A stretch of 64,000 nt of DNA from an uncultured Treponema sp. (GCA_947166355.1 CAMVDX010000013.1:1-64000); one strand, 5' to 3'. Positions 50,928 to 60,355 are shown, counted from the first letter of the stretch. The notes: generated from the sequence alone by a model not told the origin. Program-made: numbers and translations.

Positions 50928-52914
50928 TAAAGTCGATTATTCCATTTTTATTATCTGTTCTCTTGCTGCGGCCGCAACGCTTTTTCTATTTTACCGCGAT
51001 TTAAATTCTTTTACGATTAAGCAGAATGAAGAGCCGGTTGCAAAAATCTATTTTAAAAGAAATACTGCACAGCGAAAGTTTTCTGATAATGATATCTGGG
51101 AAGTGTTGACTAACTCCAGTGATATTTATGACGGAGACAGAATCAGAACCTCTAAAAACTCAGAAGCTTATACGGAGTTTAATGATTCTGGCATACAGAT
51201 TCAGCTGCGGGAAAAATCTATGGTTCAGATTTTCAAAAATAAAAAGCAGCGCAGTGTTGATTTTATTGGTGGTGAGATTTTTGTTGCCACTACTAAACCT
51301 GAAGAAAAGCTTGTAATTCATTCTGGAAAAAATGAGATTTCTATTGGTCAGGTTTCGGAGGTAAAGCTTTCATTGCCCGAGGTCTCAGCTGCTGTGGCGG
51401 CTGGTGAAGAAGAAGCTAAGCCGGAAGAAAATACCGTTGTGATAGAGGTAGTGAGCGGACAGGTTGAAGTTAAAGAAATTGCCGAGGTCTCGCCACAGTC
51501 AACAGACAAATCAAAAGATGAGAAATCTGAAACGCGAAACCGAACTTCTGAACCGATTGTTATTTCGGCCGGCGAAAGAATTACCCTTGTTCCAACTGTT
51601 GTGCAAATGGCAAAGGAAAAAGCGGCTTCGGCTGCCGAATCGGCTGTTGCTGCCAGTTCAGCTTTGATTGCAGAGACTGCTGCGGTTGAAGAGGAGACTG
51701 TGCTTGAGTCAGTTTCTGAGAGTGAGGTGTCGGAAGATAGTGAAGCGTCAGCTGAGAATGAAAAATTGGCGGAGAATGAAGAGAACGCAAAAAGTAAACA
51801 GGTGGAAGAAGTTTCAGCAGGCTTTGAAAGCGTTGAAGCTTCAAAGCCTGCTGATGCAAAATCTTTTGATATTCAATCAGAAATTGAGACTTCTTCCTCT
51901 GAACCTGTTTCCTCTGCACTTGTTTCCTCTGAACCTGTAAAGACAGCAGAATGGAAGTCTGTTTCAACTACTCCTGAACAGATATCTGTTGGTGTTGAAA
52001 ATGCTATACAAGCTGGAGTTGTAGTCTTTCAAAAAAATAAGTGGGGATCTAAAGAAGATGAATATAATTACCATTACAGTGTTAAGCTTGATGAATTAAC
52101 TGAGCCGAATAAGAAAATTCCTGCCGGTTCAGTTCTTGAGTTTACTCTTAGTGGTGAATCAAGTAATGATATTAGAGCTATGGCTATTCAGGTTCCTACA
52201 GGTGAAGCAGCATGGGAGGAAGCGCATCCTTATAAACAAATTATTCCAAATAACGGACTTGGGATAATAAGTACAAAACCTTTTAATTTTACTACTTCAA
52301 TTTTATTAGATAAAGCTATTGTAAATACAAGTAAAAGTAATGTTGAGATTAATTATGGACATGATATTCTTGATGATATATCTATATTTTATGATTTTGA
52401 AGTAAAAGTGAAGGTGATTTCTGTTGATAAAGAAAGTTTTCCTGTTACTCCGATATCAGGAGGTTATGCAAAAACTCTGGAATATGAAAATCTAACATTA
52501 TCAACTAGCAAATGGGGTAAGAACTATAACGAATATGACTTCAAAATTGATGTTGATGCAAAGGATATTTTTGGAGAACGAAAATCTATTTCTAAAGGAA
52601 CGAAAGTAAAAATTACGATTAGTGGTATTTGCGACAGAAATATTTCAGGACTTCGACCTGAGCTGGAAAATACATATAATGGTCAATGGGTTCAGATTCT
52701 TATGAATGATAAAAACAGGGATTATGATGGAGCAAAGATTGATGGAAATAAAACCTCAACAAAGAATAAGGAATTTAGTTATACAAAAGAATATAAGGCT
52801 TACACCGATTTGCCGGATACTACCTTTGGAATTTTTCATTTGATAGTGGATAACGGAGATAATAAGAAAAATCCAATATTTTCAAAACTTAAGATTACAT
52901 TTGAAGTCGAATAG
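50893..52914 (+). CDS. FecR-domain envelope protein with duplicated C-terminal domain
   Basis: The product has 673 residues. One membrane segment (about 15-33) and a FecR domain (45-170; DGDRIRTSKNSEAYTEFNDS) match the first 170 residues of the 21165 gene. A Glu/Ser/Ala-rich stretch (about 225-335) probably spans the periplasm. Two C-terminal domains of about 140 residues are homologous to each other, starting KNKWGSKEDEYNYHYSVKLD near 377 and SKWGKNYNEYDFKIDV near 537; they look like jelly-roll carbohydrate-binding modules but I cannot name the family. It replaces the fibronectin-like chain of its paralogue, so the sensor end differs while the signalling end is kept. Confidence 0.78.
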   Translation: MMKKKSTTYRLNKVDYSIFIICSLAAAATLFLFYRDLNSFTIKQNEEPVAKIYFKRNTAQRKFSDNDIWEVLTNSSDIYDGDRIRTSKNSEAYTEFNDSGIQIQLREKSMVQIFKNKKQRSVDFIGGEIFVATTKPEEKLVIHSGKNEISIGQVSEVKLSLPEVSAAVAAGEEEAKPEENTVVIEVVSGQVEVKEIAEVSPQSTDKSKDEKSETRNRTSEPIVISAGERITLVPTVVQMAKEKAASAAESAVAASSALIAETAAVEEETVLESVSESEVSEDSEASAENEKLAENEENAKSKQVEEVSAGFESVEASKPADAKSFDIQSEIETSSSEPVSSALVSSEPVKTAEWKSVSTTPEQISVGVENAIQAGVVVFQKNKWGSKEDEYNYHYSVKLDELTEPNKKIPAGSVLEFTLSGESSNDIRAMAIQVPTGEAAWEEAHPYKQIIPNNGLGIISTKPFNFTTSILLDKAIVNTSKSNVEINYGHDILDDISIFYDFEVKVKVISVDKESFPVTPISGGYAKTLEYENLTLSTSKWGKNYNEYDFKIDVDAKDIFGERKSISKGTKVKITISGICDRNISGLRPELENTYNGQWVQILMNDKNRDYDGAKIDGNKTSTKNKEFSYTKEYKAYTDLPDTTFGIFHLIVDNGDNKKNPIFSKLKITFEVE

Positions 52915-53027
52915 AATAGATTGCCACAGGCCGTGGCAATCCATATGTGGTTGTCATTTTTTTCTCAAAGCATTACTATAATATTTACTATTTTACAACA
53001 GTTGACAACCGACTTAGCAATCAACTG

Positions 53028-53165
53028 TCATTCCGAACTTGTTTCGGAATCTATTATAACGGATCCTGAACCTTCGCAGCATAGCTGCTCGGAGACTCGC
53101 TAAAAACAGTCCACTGGACTGTTTTTGCCCTGCTGCGCAGTGCCGCTCCCTAAGTTCAGGATGAC
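53028..53165. repeat. second repeat family (GTCATTCCGAAC type) upstream of thrA
   Basis: GTCATTCCGAACTTGTTTCG (from 53029) and TTCAGGATGAC (to about 53165) are the ends of a longer dyad with GGATCCTGAA inside. It encloses the palindrome at 53102-53126. A shorter copy lies at 63879-63938. Confidence 0.85.
53102..53126. terminator. 25-bp palindrome, bidirectional terminator-like
   Basis: AAAAACAGTCCA (53102-53113) and TGGACTGTTTTT (53115-53126) are perfect complements around one base. As RNA this is a GC-containing stem with A-run and T-run ends, able to stop transcription either way between the FecR gene and thrA. It may simply be part of the repeat that encloses it. Confidence 0.55.
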
Positions 53166-53226
53166 GGAGATTGTTCTGCTCGCCCGGATGTTCGGGGAAA
53201 TTGCGGTTTTCAGCGGGAAGGTATTT

Positions 53227-55734
53227 ATGATTACTCTTAAGTTCGGCGGTACATCAATGGCCAACGCCCGCCGCATTCTGGCTTCCAGCGAGATTATAAT
53301 TTCTCGTGCAAAGGAAGACCGTCTTTCTGTTGTCGTAAGCGCGGCAGCTGGTGTTTCAAATACATTACAATCTGCAATCGACGCTTGTACCGGTGGAATT
53401 GCCGGAACCAATTACGTAAACGACATCCGTAACACTCACAACGAAATTTGTCTTGAACTGCAGTCTAAGCTTCCGGGCTTTGATGCAGAAAAAGTGATGG
53501 CCCGTCTTGAGCCTAATTTTACTGAACTCGAAAAATTACTCGCCGGCTGTGTTTCTTTCGGCGAATGTCCTGATACTGTTCACTGCCGCATTATGGGTAT
53601 GGGAGAACTCCTTTCAGCACCTATTATGGAAAATGTTCTGCTTGCTAAAAAGCAGAGCGTAATCTTCCTCGACAGCCGTAAATTTGTTTTCACAACCGGC
53701 AATCAGAAAGAGGGTGAAGCTGATTATTCTGCATGTAACGAAGCCTGCGCTCCATTCCGTGATGGAGCAAGCCCTGCTCAGACACGCATTCTTTTGTTCC
53801 CTGGCTTCATCTGTACATGGAGCGGCGGAACTGGAACTAAGCCTGTTATGGGCTTGCTTGGCCGCAATGGTTCAGACTTCTCTGCCGCAATTATTGGTGC
53901 AAGCCTTCGCGTAAAGCGCGTTGAATTCTGGACTGATGTTGACGGTGTTTACACTGCAGACCCTCGCGTTGTTAAAGATGCAATCCTCGTAGACGATATG
54001 TCGTATGAAGAAGCAATGGAACTTTCATTCTTTGGTTCTAAGGTTCTTCATCCAAAAACAATTGCACCTCTTCAGGCAAAGGGAATTGAAGCCTGGAGCT
54101 TGAACAGCCATAATCCTTCGGCACGCGGTACACGCATTGGTAAGGGACCTTTTGAAAGCCGCAAGGGAAAGTCAAGCATCTGCGGTATTTCTTCTCTCAA
54201 GCATGTTAGCATGATCAGCGTGGGCGGTTCACTTATGCGTGGTCGCACAGGCATGGCAAGTAAGATTTTCTCTGCCGTATCCAGCGCTGGATCTTCTATT
54301 CTTTTGATTACTCAGTCTTCTTCTGAATATACAATTTCCTTCTGTGTTCGCGACAGCGAGGCAGATGTAGTAAAAGATGCTCTTGAAGCTAAGTTCGAGC
54401 TTGAAATCCGCGAAAAGCTGATTGACGCAATTGATGTTCGAAAGGACTGCGCAATTGTAAGCGTTGTCGGCGACGGTATGATTGCTAACCGCGGTGTTGC
54501 AGGTAAGTTCCTCAACGCTCTTTCAAGTCAGGATATCAATATTCTCGCCATTGCTCAGGGAAGTAGCGAACGCTGTATTTCTGCAGTTATTGAAAATGAA
54601 TATGCTGATACAGCCGTAAAAGCTGTTCATCAGTTCTTCTTCCACACAGCTCAGACAATCGAAGTATTTGCCTTTGGTGCAGGAACTATCGGTGGAACAA
54701 TGATCGACCAGATCCGCGACCAGAGAGAAAAGCTGCTCAAAGAAAATGTTGATATCAAGGTTCTCTGTATCACAACAATCGACGGTATGCTTTTGAATGA
54801 AGAAGGCCTGGACCTTTCTAACTGGCGCGACCAGATGAAAAAGCCAGACTTCCCATTTAATTCAAATCAGAATGTTGATGACATCATTAAGTTTGTAAAA
54901 GAGAAGAAGCCGCTTAATCCTGTATTTGTAGATTGTACTGCAAGCTATGATTTGCCTGAGCGTTACCTGGACATTCTTAATGCCGGAATGAGCATTGCAA
55001 CTCCAAATAAGCGCGCAAACTCTATGGATATTAAGTTCTACCACGAGCTTCGCCACACTGCAAACAAGATGCACCGCCGCTTCCTTTATGAGACGAACGT
55101 TGGTGCCGGTCTTCCTATCATCGATACATTGCAGAATCTTTATAAATCTGGTGATAAGCTTGAAAGCTTCAACGGAATTATGTCTGGTTCTCTTTCATAC
55201 ATTTTTGGAAAACTCGACGAGGGCGTTCCATTCAGTAAGGCTGTTCTTGAAGCAAAAGAACTGCGCTACACTGAGCCGGACCCACGCGACGATTTGAACG
55301 GAATGGATGTTGCCCGCAAGGGACTTATTATTGCCCGCGAGTCTGGTTACGACATTGAGCTTTCTGATATTCAGATGTTCAAGGTATTCCCGGATTCCTT
55401 TGATTCAAGCGGAACTGTTGAAGAGTTCTTGAAGAAGCTTCCTGAAGTTGATGATTACTTTGCAAAGAAAATTGCCGACCTCAAAAAGAAGGGCAAGGTT
55501 TTGCGCATGGGAGCAACAATCAAAGACGGAAAGGTTAGCGTTGGTATGATGGAAGTTGGTCAGGATGATCCGCTCTACAGTGTAAAGGGTGGTGAAAACG
55601 CCTTTGTATTCTACACAGAGCGATACCAGCCGATTCCTTTGACTGTCCGCGGATACGGTGCCGGTGCTGGCGTTACTGCTGCCGGTGTATTCGGGGATAT
55701 TTTGAGAACTGTAAGCTTTAACCCGGAGCGTTAG
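53227..55734 (+). CDS. thrA: bifunctional aspartate kinase / homoserine dehydrogenase
   Basis: This 835-residue fusion catalyses the first and third steps from aspartate to homoserine for threonine and methionine. The kinase begins with KFGGTSMANARRIL and includes VEFWTDVDGVYTADPR; two ACT domains (about 300-460; SMISVGGSLMRGRTGMA, CAIVSVVGDGM) bind the feedback inhibitor; the dehydrogenase (about 475-835) has AFGAGTIGGTMIDQ for NAD(P), the CTASYDLPERY loop, TPNKRANSM and YTEPDPRDDLNGMDVARKG. The ATG at 53227 follows GGAAGG. Length matches E. coli ThrA (about 820). No other threonine genes are adjacent. Confidence 0.95.
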   Translation: MITLKFGGTSMANARRILASSEIIISRAKEDRLSVVVSAAAGVSNTLQSAIDACTGGIAGTNYVNDIRNTHNEICLELQSKLPGFDAEKVMARLEPNFTELEKLLAGCVSFGECPDTVHCRIMGMGELLSAPIMENVLLAKKQSVIFLDSRKFVFTTGNQKEGEADYSACNEACAPFRDGASPAQTRILLFPGFICTWSGGTGTKPVMGLLGRNGSDFSAAIIGASLRVKRVEFWTDVDGVYTADPRVVKDAILVDDMSYEEAMELSFFGSKVLHPKTIAPLQAKGIEAWSLNSHNPSARGTRIGKGPFESRKGKSSICGISSLKHVSMISVGGSLMRGRTGMASKIFSAVSSAGSSILLITQSSSEYTISFCVRDSEADVVKDALEAKFELEIREKLIDAIDVRKDCAIVSVVGDGMIANRGVAGKFLNALSSQDINILAIAQGSSERCISAVIENEYADTAVKAVHQFFFHTAQTIEVFAFGAGTIGGTMIDQIRDQREKLLKENVDIKVLCITTIDGMLLNEEGLDLSNWRDQMKKPDFPFNSNQNVDDIIKFVKEKKPLNPVFVDCTASYDLPERYLDILNAGMSIATPNKRANSMDIKFYHELRHTANKMHRRFLYETNVGAGLPIIDTLQNLYKSGDKLESFNGIMSGSLSYIFGKLDEGVPFSKAVLEAKELRYTEPDPRDDLNGMDVARKGLIIARESGYDIELSDIQMFKVFPDSFDSSGTVEEFLKKLPEVDDYFAKKIADLKKKGKVLRMGATIKDGKVSVGMMEVGQDDPLYSVKGGENAFVFYTERYQPIPLTVRGYGAGAGVTAAGVFGDILRTVSFNPER

Positions 55735-55743
55735 ATTGTTAGG

Positions 55744-55783
55744 AAAAAGCTATTAGCTATTAGCTTTTAGCTATTAGCTTTTT
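55744..55783. repeat. AGCTATT heptad tract between thrA and ilvH
   Basis: AAAAAGCTATTAGC and GCTATTAGCTTTTT ends flank repeats of the same heptad. The outer AAAAAGCTA and TAGCTTTTT pair, giving a terminator-like stem that ends one base before the ilvH ribosome-binding site GGGAG. Confidence 0.75.
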
Positions 55784-55794
55784 GGGAGAAAAAA

Positions 55795-56283
55795 ATGGAA
55801 AAGTATGTCCTTAGTGTACTTGTAGAAAATAAAACCGGTGTACTTAGCCGTGTGTCTGGGCTCTTCAGCCGCCGCGGTTATAACATTGACTCGCTTACTG
55901 TTTGTGCGACTAACAATCCAGAGCAGAGCCGCATGACAATTGTGGTGAAAGGCGATGAGCATATTCTTGATCAGATTCAAAAGCAGCTTGCAAAACTCGA
56001 AGAAGTAATCGCAATCAAAAAGTGCGAAACTTCAAGTTCTGTTCAGCGTGAAATGTCTCTTATCAAGGTAAAGGCCGAGGCAAGTAACCGCGGTACAATT
56101 ATCGAAACTGCCGATATCTATAAGGCGCGTATCGTGGATGTAAGTCTTGAATCAGTTATTATTGAGATTACAGGAAGCGAAGAAAAAGTAGAAAGTCTTT
56201 TGCGTCTGCTCGAGCCTTACGGAATTCTTGAGTATGTTCGTACCGGTCTGACTTCTCTTGACCGTGGTTCTGGCGTGATGTAA
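55795..56283 (+). CDS. ilvH: acetolactate synthase small (regulatory) subunit
   Basis: This 162-residue subunit confers valine feedback control on acetolactate synthase. The ACT domain (ENKTGVLSRVSGLFSRRGYN) and the C-terminal domain (MSLIKVKAEASNRGTIIETA, LLRLLEPYGILEYVRTG) both match. The catalytic subunit gene ilvB, usually adjacent, is not in the window. GGGAG lies 6 bases before the ATG. Confidence 0.92.
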   Translation: MEKYVLSVLVENKTGVLSRVSGLFSRRGYNIDSLTVCATNNPEQSRMTIVVKGDEHILDQIQKQLAKLEEVIAIKKCETSSSVQREMSLIKVKAEASNRGTIIETADIYKARIVDVSLESVIIEITGSEEKVESLLRLLEPYGILEYVRTGLTSLDRGSGVM

Positions 56284-56404
56284 TGGGTTGCTTCGCTGCG
56301 CTCGCAATGACGGGGAGAGGGTGCTTCGTTGTGCTCGCTTCCCGCGAAAAGTTGTCATTGTGAAAGGTTGTCATTGCGAGGAGCGGAGCGACGTGGCAAT
56401 CCAT
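56284..56404. repeat. REP-like repeats downstream of ilvH
   Basis: Forward half copy GGTTGCTTCGCTGCGCTCGC (from 56284), a degraded middle copy, and a full copy from GTCATTGCGAGGAGCGGAGC to GACGTGGCAATCC near 56400. Confidence 0.85.
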
Positions 56405-56423
56405 AATTGTCGTGTCACTTGTT

Positions 56424-56843
56424 TTACTTCAACTTGCACCAGACTGATTTGCTTATACTTTTAGCATGCAGGTCTTCGTTCTGCATAATACCAAGCCGAA
56501 AGACTTTTAACTGTCTTATCGGCTTATTTTTTTGTATTGTGATTTCGGAATTAAGAATGTTATCACCTTTGTAGACACTAACTAACGTTAGTTTGGAATA
56601 AATCTGTTTGTTTTCTAAAATAACCGTAACCGGACAAATCACCGAGTTCTCACAAATTTCCATCTCTCCGATTTTAACCTTCTTAATCAGTTTTTTTTCG
56701 TCGAGCTCCAGCTCTCCGAGTTCAATCCAAGGTGGAGTGTTCTGATATAAAATACGGTCCTCTTTAAAAAGGCATTCTGTCAGCTCTTTCTGGAGATTTG
56801 CAAAGAAGAGTTCGTCTGTCGGGTGCAGGAGAATTACAGTCAT
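56424..56843 (-). CDS. hypothetical protein
   Basis: The product has 139 residues, predicted cytoplasmic, with alternating short strands and no motif I recognise. It begins MTVILLHPTDELFFANLQKE and has KLTLVSVYKGDNILNSEITI in the middle. It is divergent from the metalloprotease-like gene at 56888, and the 44-base gap holds that gene's -10 box and this gene's AGGGG-type ribosome-binding site (CCCCTTAT region on the plus strand complement). Coding potential is judged from length and codon use only. Confidence 0.55.
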   Translation of the reverse strand: MTVILLHPTDELFFANLQKELTECLFKEDRILYQNTPPWIELGELELDEKKLIKKVKIGEMEICENSVICPVTVILENKQIYSKLTLVSVYKGDNILNSEITIQKNKPIRQLKVFRLGIMQNEDLHAKSISKSVWCKLK

Positions 56844-56887
56844 AAGGGGAGTATAACTTTTTTTGTATATTTGGTATAGTTTTTGTT

Positions 56888-58792
56888 ATGAAATTGCCAA
56901 AGTTGAATTTGAAATTACCGGAATTTAAGTGGTTTTCAGAATTAAATAAAAATCAAAAAATAATTGCAGTTGCAGTTGCTCTTGTTTTGATTGCAGATAT
57001 TGTTGCGGGAATCTTTCTTATTTCAAATAAAAATAAATCTGCTGTAAAACTTGTAAGCTTTGGTGATGATAAACCTCTGGCACTTTATGCCATTGATTCA
57101 GCTGCATCAAAGGGAACTATAACGAATCCAGGTTTTGCAAATTTTAAATTTACCAGACAACAGAAGGAATTTTTTGAAAACCTTTATAACAAAAAGGGTA
57201 GCGTAGCGCTTGCAGTTTGCCTTCAGGTGATGCCTACAAAAAAACAGATGGAAGTAATTCAAGATTCTTCGTCTGAAGCAGTTTTTAATTTTGGTTTTTT
57301 GGGTAAAGAAGATTTTACAAAAAATGGAAAACTGATTAAGCAGTATTATCCAGGAAATAAACGTATTCAAGTTCAGGGTGATTTAAGAAAGGCTCCTGAG
57401 GTTTTTGATGTTTCATTTGCAATTCAAAAAAATGAAGATATTTCGAAATTTATTCCAGAAGGATTTTTTGTTTATTCTTCTGTTCGCTGCCGCATTCTCG
57501 GAGCCTGTGTAGTACCAGCTGAAGTTGGCTTTGATGTAAGTAAAGATATTCCATTTTACGGTTTTGCCTGTAATGGTGGTGTAATTAATTTTGAGAATTC
57601 CAGTTTTGATTTTTCAGGAAGTTCAATGATCTTTCCTGTTCAGGCTGATAGAAATAAAGCTTTGCCGGAATTCAGTATGATTCTTTCTGATGATGCAGAA
57701 TTGAAAACTAAAAAAGAACATTCTGTCCGTGTGGAGTTAAATGTCGGTGGTGAAAAAATTTATGTGAATAATGTAAACGCGGCAAAAGAGATTATAATTC
57801 CGACGGGTGCATTGAATGCTCCTTTTTCACGTACTGAACTTACAGCAAACAGCGAATGTGTAAAGGCTTTTATTATGAGAGCTGGAACCGGTAAAAAAGG
57901 TGATTCTCAATCTTCGGATACCTTAATTCTTGGTTCCGACGGAATGCCAGAAATTCTTGACCCTGTTCGTACTGATCCCGGACTCATTTTGAATTATAAA
58001 ACTTCTCAGTGGCGTACTGCTGATTATGAGATTTATGAGTGGGATCGCTTTCCGCAGATTCTTTTTTTTGATACCCGCAATTATGATGTTCAGGACAGAC
58101 TGTTCCGTCGTCTTGCTTTTTTCGTTGAGAAGCAGGGGTATAAAGGGCGGCTGCTTACAAATGAAGAACTCGGTGATATGCACGGTTATAATGCTCATGA
58201 TTATAGTGCAGCTTCAATGGCAAACTTTTTTAATAAGGCAACTGATATAGGCTTTCAGTTGAATGAAGAAGAACTCTTGTTAAAACGTATTCTGATTCAT
58301 AATGGACTGTTGGAAGATGACGGAGTTTATGTAAAAGCCAATGAAGGGGGGCTTGTTTCTATTTCACGGGAAACTCCTCTCTGGAGCCGAACTAATCTTT
58401 TAGCTCACGAAGGATGGCATACTGTTTTCTTCCGCGATGCAGAATTCAGAAATTATGTTTCGGCGGTATATTATACTTTTGATTCTGATTCTCGTGATTT
58501 TCTTATTGATTATTTTAAGTCACAGCCTTCTCTCGGTTATGATGTAAATGATGAATATCTTATGCACAACGAGTTTATGGCTTATATTATGCAGCAGAGA
58601 CTTTCCGAGGTCGCAAATTATTTTGTGCATCTTGCTAACCGCGGAACTGTTATGAATTATACGCCAAATCTCGCGGCATATGTTCGAAAAACAGAGGGCA
58701 GGGGATTTGAAGATGCGGCAAATGCCCTCAATGATTTTGTGTTTGATAAATACGGAATTGTGTGTGGAAATATTGCACTGGTGAGCAGATAG
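56888..58792 (+). CDS. membrane-anchored putative zinc metalloprotease
   Basis: The product has 634 residues. One N-terminal membrane segment (about 26-46) is followed by a large extracytoplasmic region with no family I recognise, then a C-terminal domain with LLAHEGWHTVFF, a textbook HEXXH zinc motif (His507, Glu508, His511), and a likely third ligand Glu about 50 residues on in HNEFMAYIMQQ. This is a gluzincin arrangement; protease activity is inference. TATAGT (56875-56880) lies 7 bases before the ATG and there is no ribosome-binding site. Confidence 0.68.
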   Translation: MKLPKLNLKLPEFKWFSELNKNQKIIAVAVALVLIADIVAGIFLISNKNKSAVKLVSFGDDKPLALYAIDSAASKGTITNPGFANFKFTRQQKEFFENLYNKKGSVALAVCLQVMPTKKQMEVIQDSSSEAVFNFGFLGKEDFTKNGKLIKQYYPGNKRIQVQGDLRKAPEVFDVSFAIQKNEDISKFIPEGFFVYSSVRCRILGACVVPAEVGFDVSKDIPFYGFACNGGVINFENSSFDFSGSSMIFPVQADRNKALPEFSMILSDDAELKTKKEHSVRVELNVGGEKIYVNNVNAAKEIIIPTGALNAPFSRTELTANSECVKAFIMRAGTGKKGDSQSSDTLILGSDGMPEILDPVRTDPGLILNYKTSQWRTADYEIYEWDRFPQILFFDTRNYDVQDRLFRRLAFFVEKQGYKGRLLTNEELGDMHGYNAHDYSAASMANFFNKATDIGFQLNEEELLLKRILIHNGLLEDDGVYVKANEGGLVSISRETPLWSRTNLLAHEGWHTVFFRDAEFRNYVSAVYYTFDSDSRDFLIDYFKSQPSLGYDVNDEYLMHNEFMAYIMQQRLSEVANYFVHLANRGTVMNYTPNLAAYVRKTEGRGFEDAANALNDFVFDKYGIVCGNIALVSR

Positions 58793-58797
58793 GTTGC

Positions 58798-59045
58798 CAA
58801 CGTCATTGCGAGCTGGTTACGTCATTGCGAGCGAAGCGAAGCAATCTATTAAAGTGGATTGCCACGTCGCTCACTGCGTTCGCTCCTCGCAATGACGCAA
58901 CTCTGCAAATCATTGCACTCGCTCCTCGCAATGACGCAACTCTGCAAATCATTGCACTCACTCCTCGCAATGACGAAGTCTGGTAATTGCGGATTCGCTG
59001 CCCACGTCATTGCGAGCGAAGCGAAGCAATCTATTATTATAGTTC
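58798..59045. repeat. REP-like repeat cluster downstream of the metalloprotease gene
   Basis: At least six half copies are packed here, including two identical tandem units of about 40 bases (GACGCAACTCTGCAAATCAT and TGCACTCGCTCCTCGCAAT). The gap is otherwise empty. Confidence 0.88.
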
Positions 59046-59078
59046 TCACGTCATTCGAGAAAAAAACGCAATGTCAGT

Positions 59079-59678
59079 TTAATTTCTTATGCGGTCATTC
59101 TGGGGACTCTGAATCATTTTCTTAAAATCTGCGGTAAAGGCTTTTACAGCTCCGAGGGTTGTCGGAGGACCGTGTCCCGGCATAAGAATTACGCTATCCT
59201 GCTGGGAGAAAATCTTTTTATCTATATTTGATTTCAAAATATATTCAGAATAACTTGAGTTAGTGCTTCCTATCTCACCGGCAGAAAGAATATCACCTGT
59301 GAAGAGAACATTTCCAATTGCATAAACTACAGAGTCTGAGGTGTGACCTGGGACTGACATATATCGCACAATCATTTTTGCAAGTCTGATTTTTCCATCT
59401 CCGGAAATTACAGTTGTGTCTTCTCCTGCAACTTCCCAGTCTGCTGCGAGAATTTTGGGCGAATAGATTTTCCGCAATGTGCGAAGCCCTCCGGCATGAG
59501 AGCCGTGATTATGTGTTATTAAAACGGCAACAAGTTTTAAGTGATTGTCTTCTATTCGTGAAATAATTTCTTCTGTGATTTTTCCAGGATCGATTATTAT
59601 TGCTTCTGAGGTCTTTTCATTTACGACAATATAGCAGTTTGAAAAACCGCCGAGATTCAAATGGAAGTAAACTTTCAT
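59079..59678 (-). CDS. metallo-beta-lactamase-fold hydrolase with altered metal site
   Basis: The product has 199 residues, resembling glyoxalase II-type enzymes. The metal motif reads THNHGSHAGG (His56, His58, Ser60, His61): the usual HxHxDH Asp is Ser, so the second metal site may be weak or lost. The other ligands are present in VPGHTSDSV, FTGDIL and MPGHGPPTT. It overlaps the pentapeptide-repeat gene upstream by 4 bases, so the two are co-translated. Confidence 0.82.
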   Translation of the reverse strand: MKVYFHLNLGGFSNCYIVVNEKTSEAIIIDPGKITEEIISRIEDNHLKLVAVLITHNHGSHAGGLRTLRKIYSPKILAADWEVAGEDTTVISGDGKIRLAKMIVRYMSVPGHTSDSVVYAIGNVLFTGDILSAGEIGSTNSSYSEYILKSNIDKKIFSQQDSVILMPGHGPPTTLGAVKAFTADFKKMIQSPQNDRIRN

Positions 59679-60355
59679 AAGATGTCTCCGTCAACAATTG
59701 AATTTCCAAAAGACAGATCCTGTTCAGTCGCTGATTTTCCCTTAATCGTAAAAAGTGCTTCGCGGGTATTTGACATTTTGAATGAAACATTAGTTCTTAT
59801 AGAATCATAAAAAAGAGATTTTTTGAGGTTACAGTTTCTGAAAGATGTATCAATTAAAGTAGAGGCAATGAAGCGTGAATTAAAAAGGTCTGAGTCATCA
59901 AAGGATGACTGATAGGCTTTAATTCCGTTGAAGTTGCTTTGTATTATATCGCTGGAAGTAAAGAGTGTATGTGTAAAGGTAGCTCCAGAAAAACTTGTGA
60001 ACAGCGAATTACTTTTGATAAAGCTGCAGTCATTAAAAATAGCAAAATCAAAAATGCACATTCGGAGAAGTACATTGCTTGAACTGATGTTGTTGAAGGT
60101 GCAGTTTGTGAAAGTACAGCCGTAAAACTTTTTATTTGAAAGATCGATGTTTGAAAACAAAAGTCCGCTTACATTGAGTCCCACGATTTTATCGTGTTCT
60201 GCAATATATTTGTAGATATCTTCCTTGAATTTTCCGGGATCGGGAATATGGTCAAGACAGTAGTTGTTGCCGTCGGTAATGTTTCCGTCTTCATCAAAGG
60301 TGGAAAGTGCGAGGTTGCGGCAATAATGTACAAGACACTTATTCTGCGTGAACAT
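59675..60355 (-). CDS. pentapeptide-repeat protein
   Basis: The product has 226 residues. From about residue 60 to 200 it is built of A(D/N)(L/F)xx-like five-residue repeats (LLFSNIDLSNKKFYGCTFTN, SFRNCNLKKSLFYDS), which fold as a right-handed square beta-helix. The N-terminal 50 residues carry Cys and His residues (KCLVHYCRN, YCLDHI) that could bind a metal. Some relatives mimic DNA and inhibit gyrase; nothing here shows that role. It is the first gene of a two-gene unit with the MBL-fold gene. Confidence 0.75.
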   Translation of the reverse strand: MFTQNKCLVHYCRNLALSTFDEDGNITDGNNYCLDHIPDPGKFKEDIYKYIAEHDKIVGLNVSGLLFSNIDLSNKKFYGCTFTNCTFNNISSSNVLLRMCIFDFAIFNDCSFIKSNSLFTSFSGATFTHTLFTSSDIIQSNFNGIKAYQSSFDDSDLFNSRFIASTLIDTSFRNCNLKKSLFYDSIRTNVSFKMSNTREALFTIKGKSATEQDLSFGNSIVDGDIL

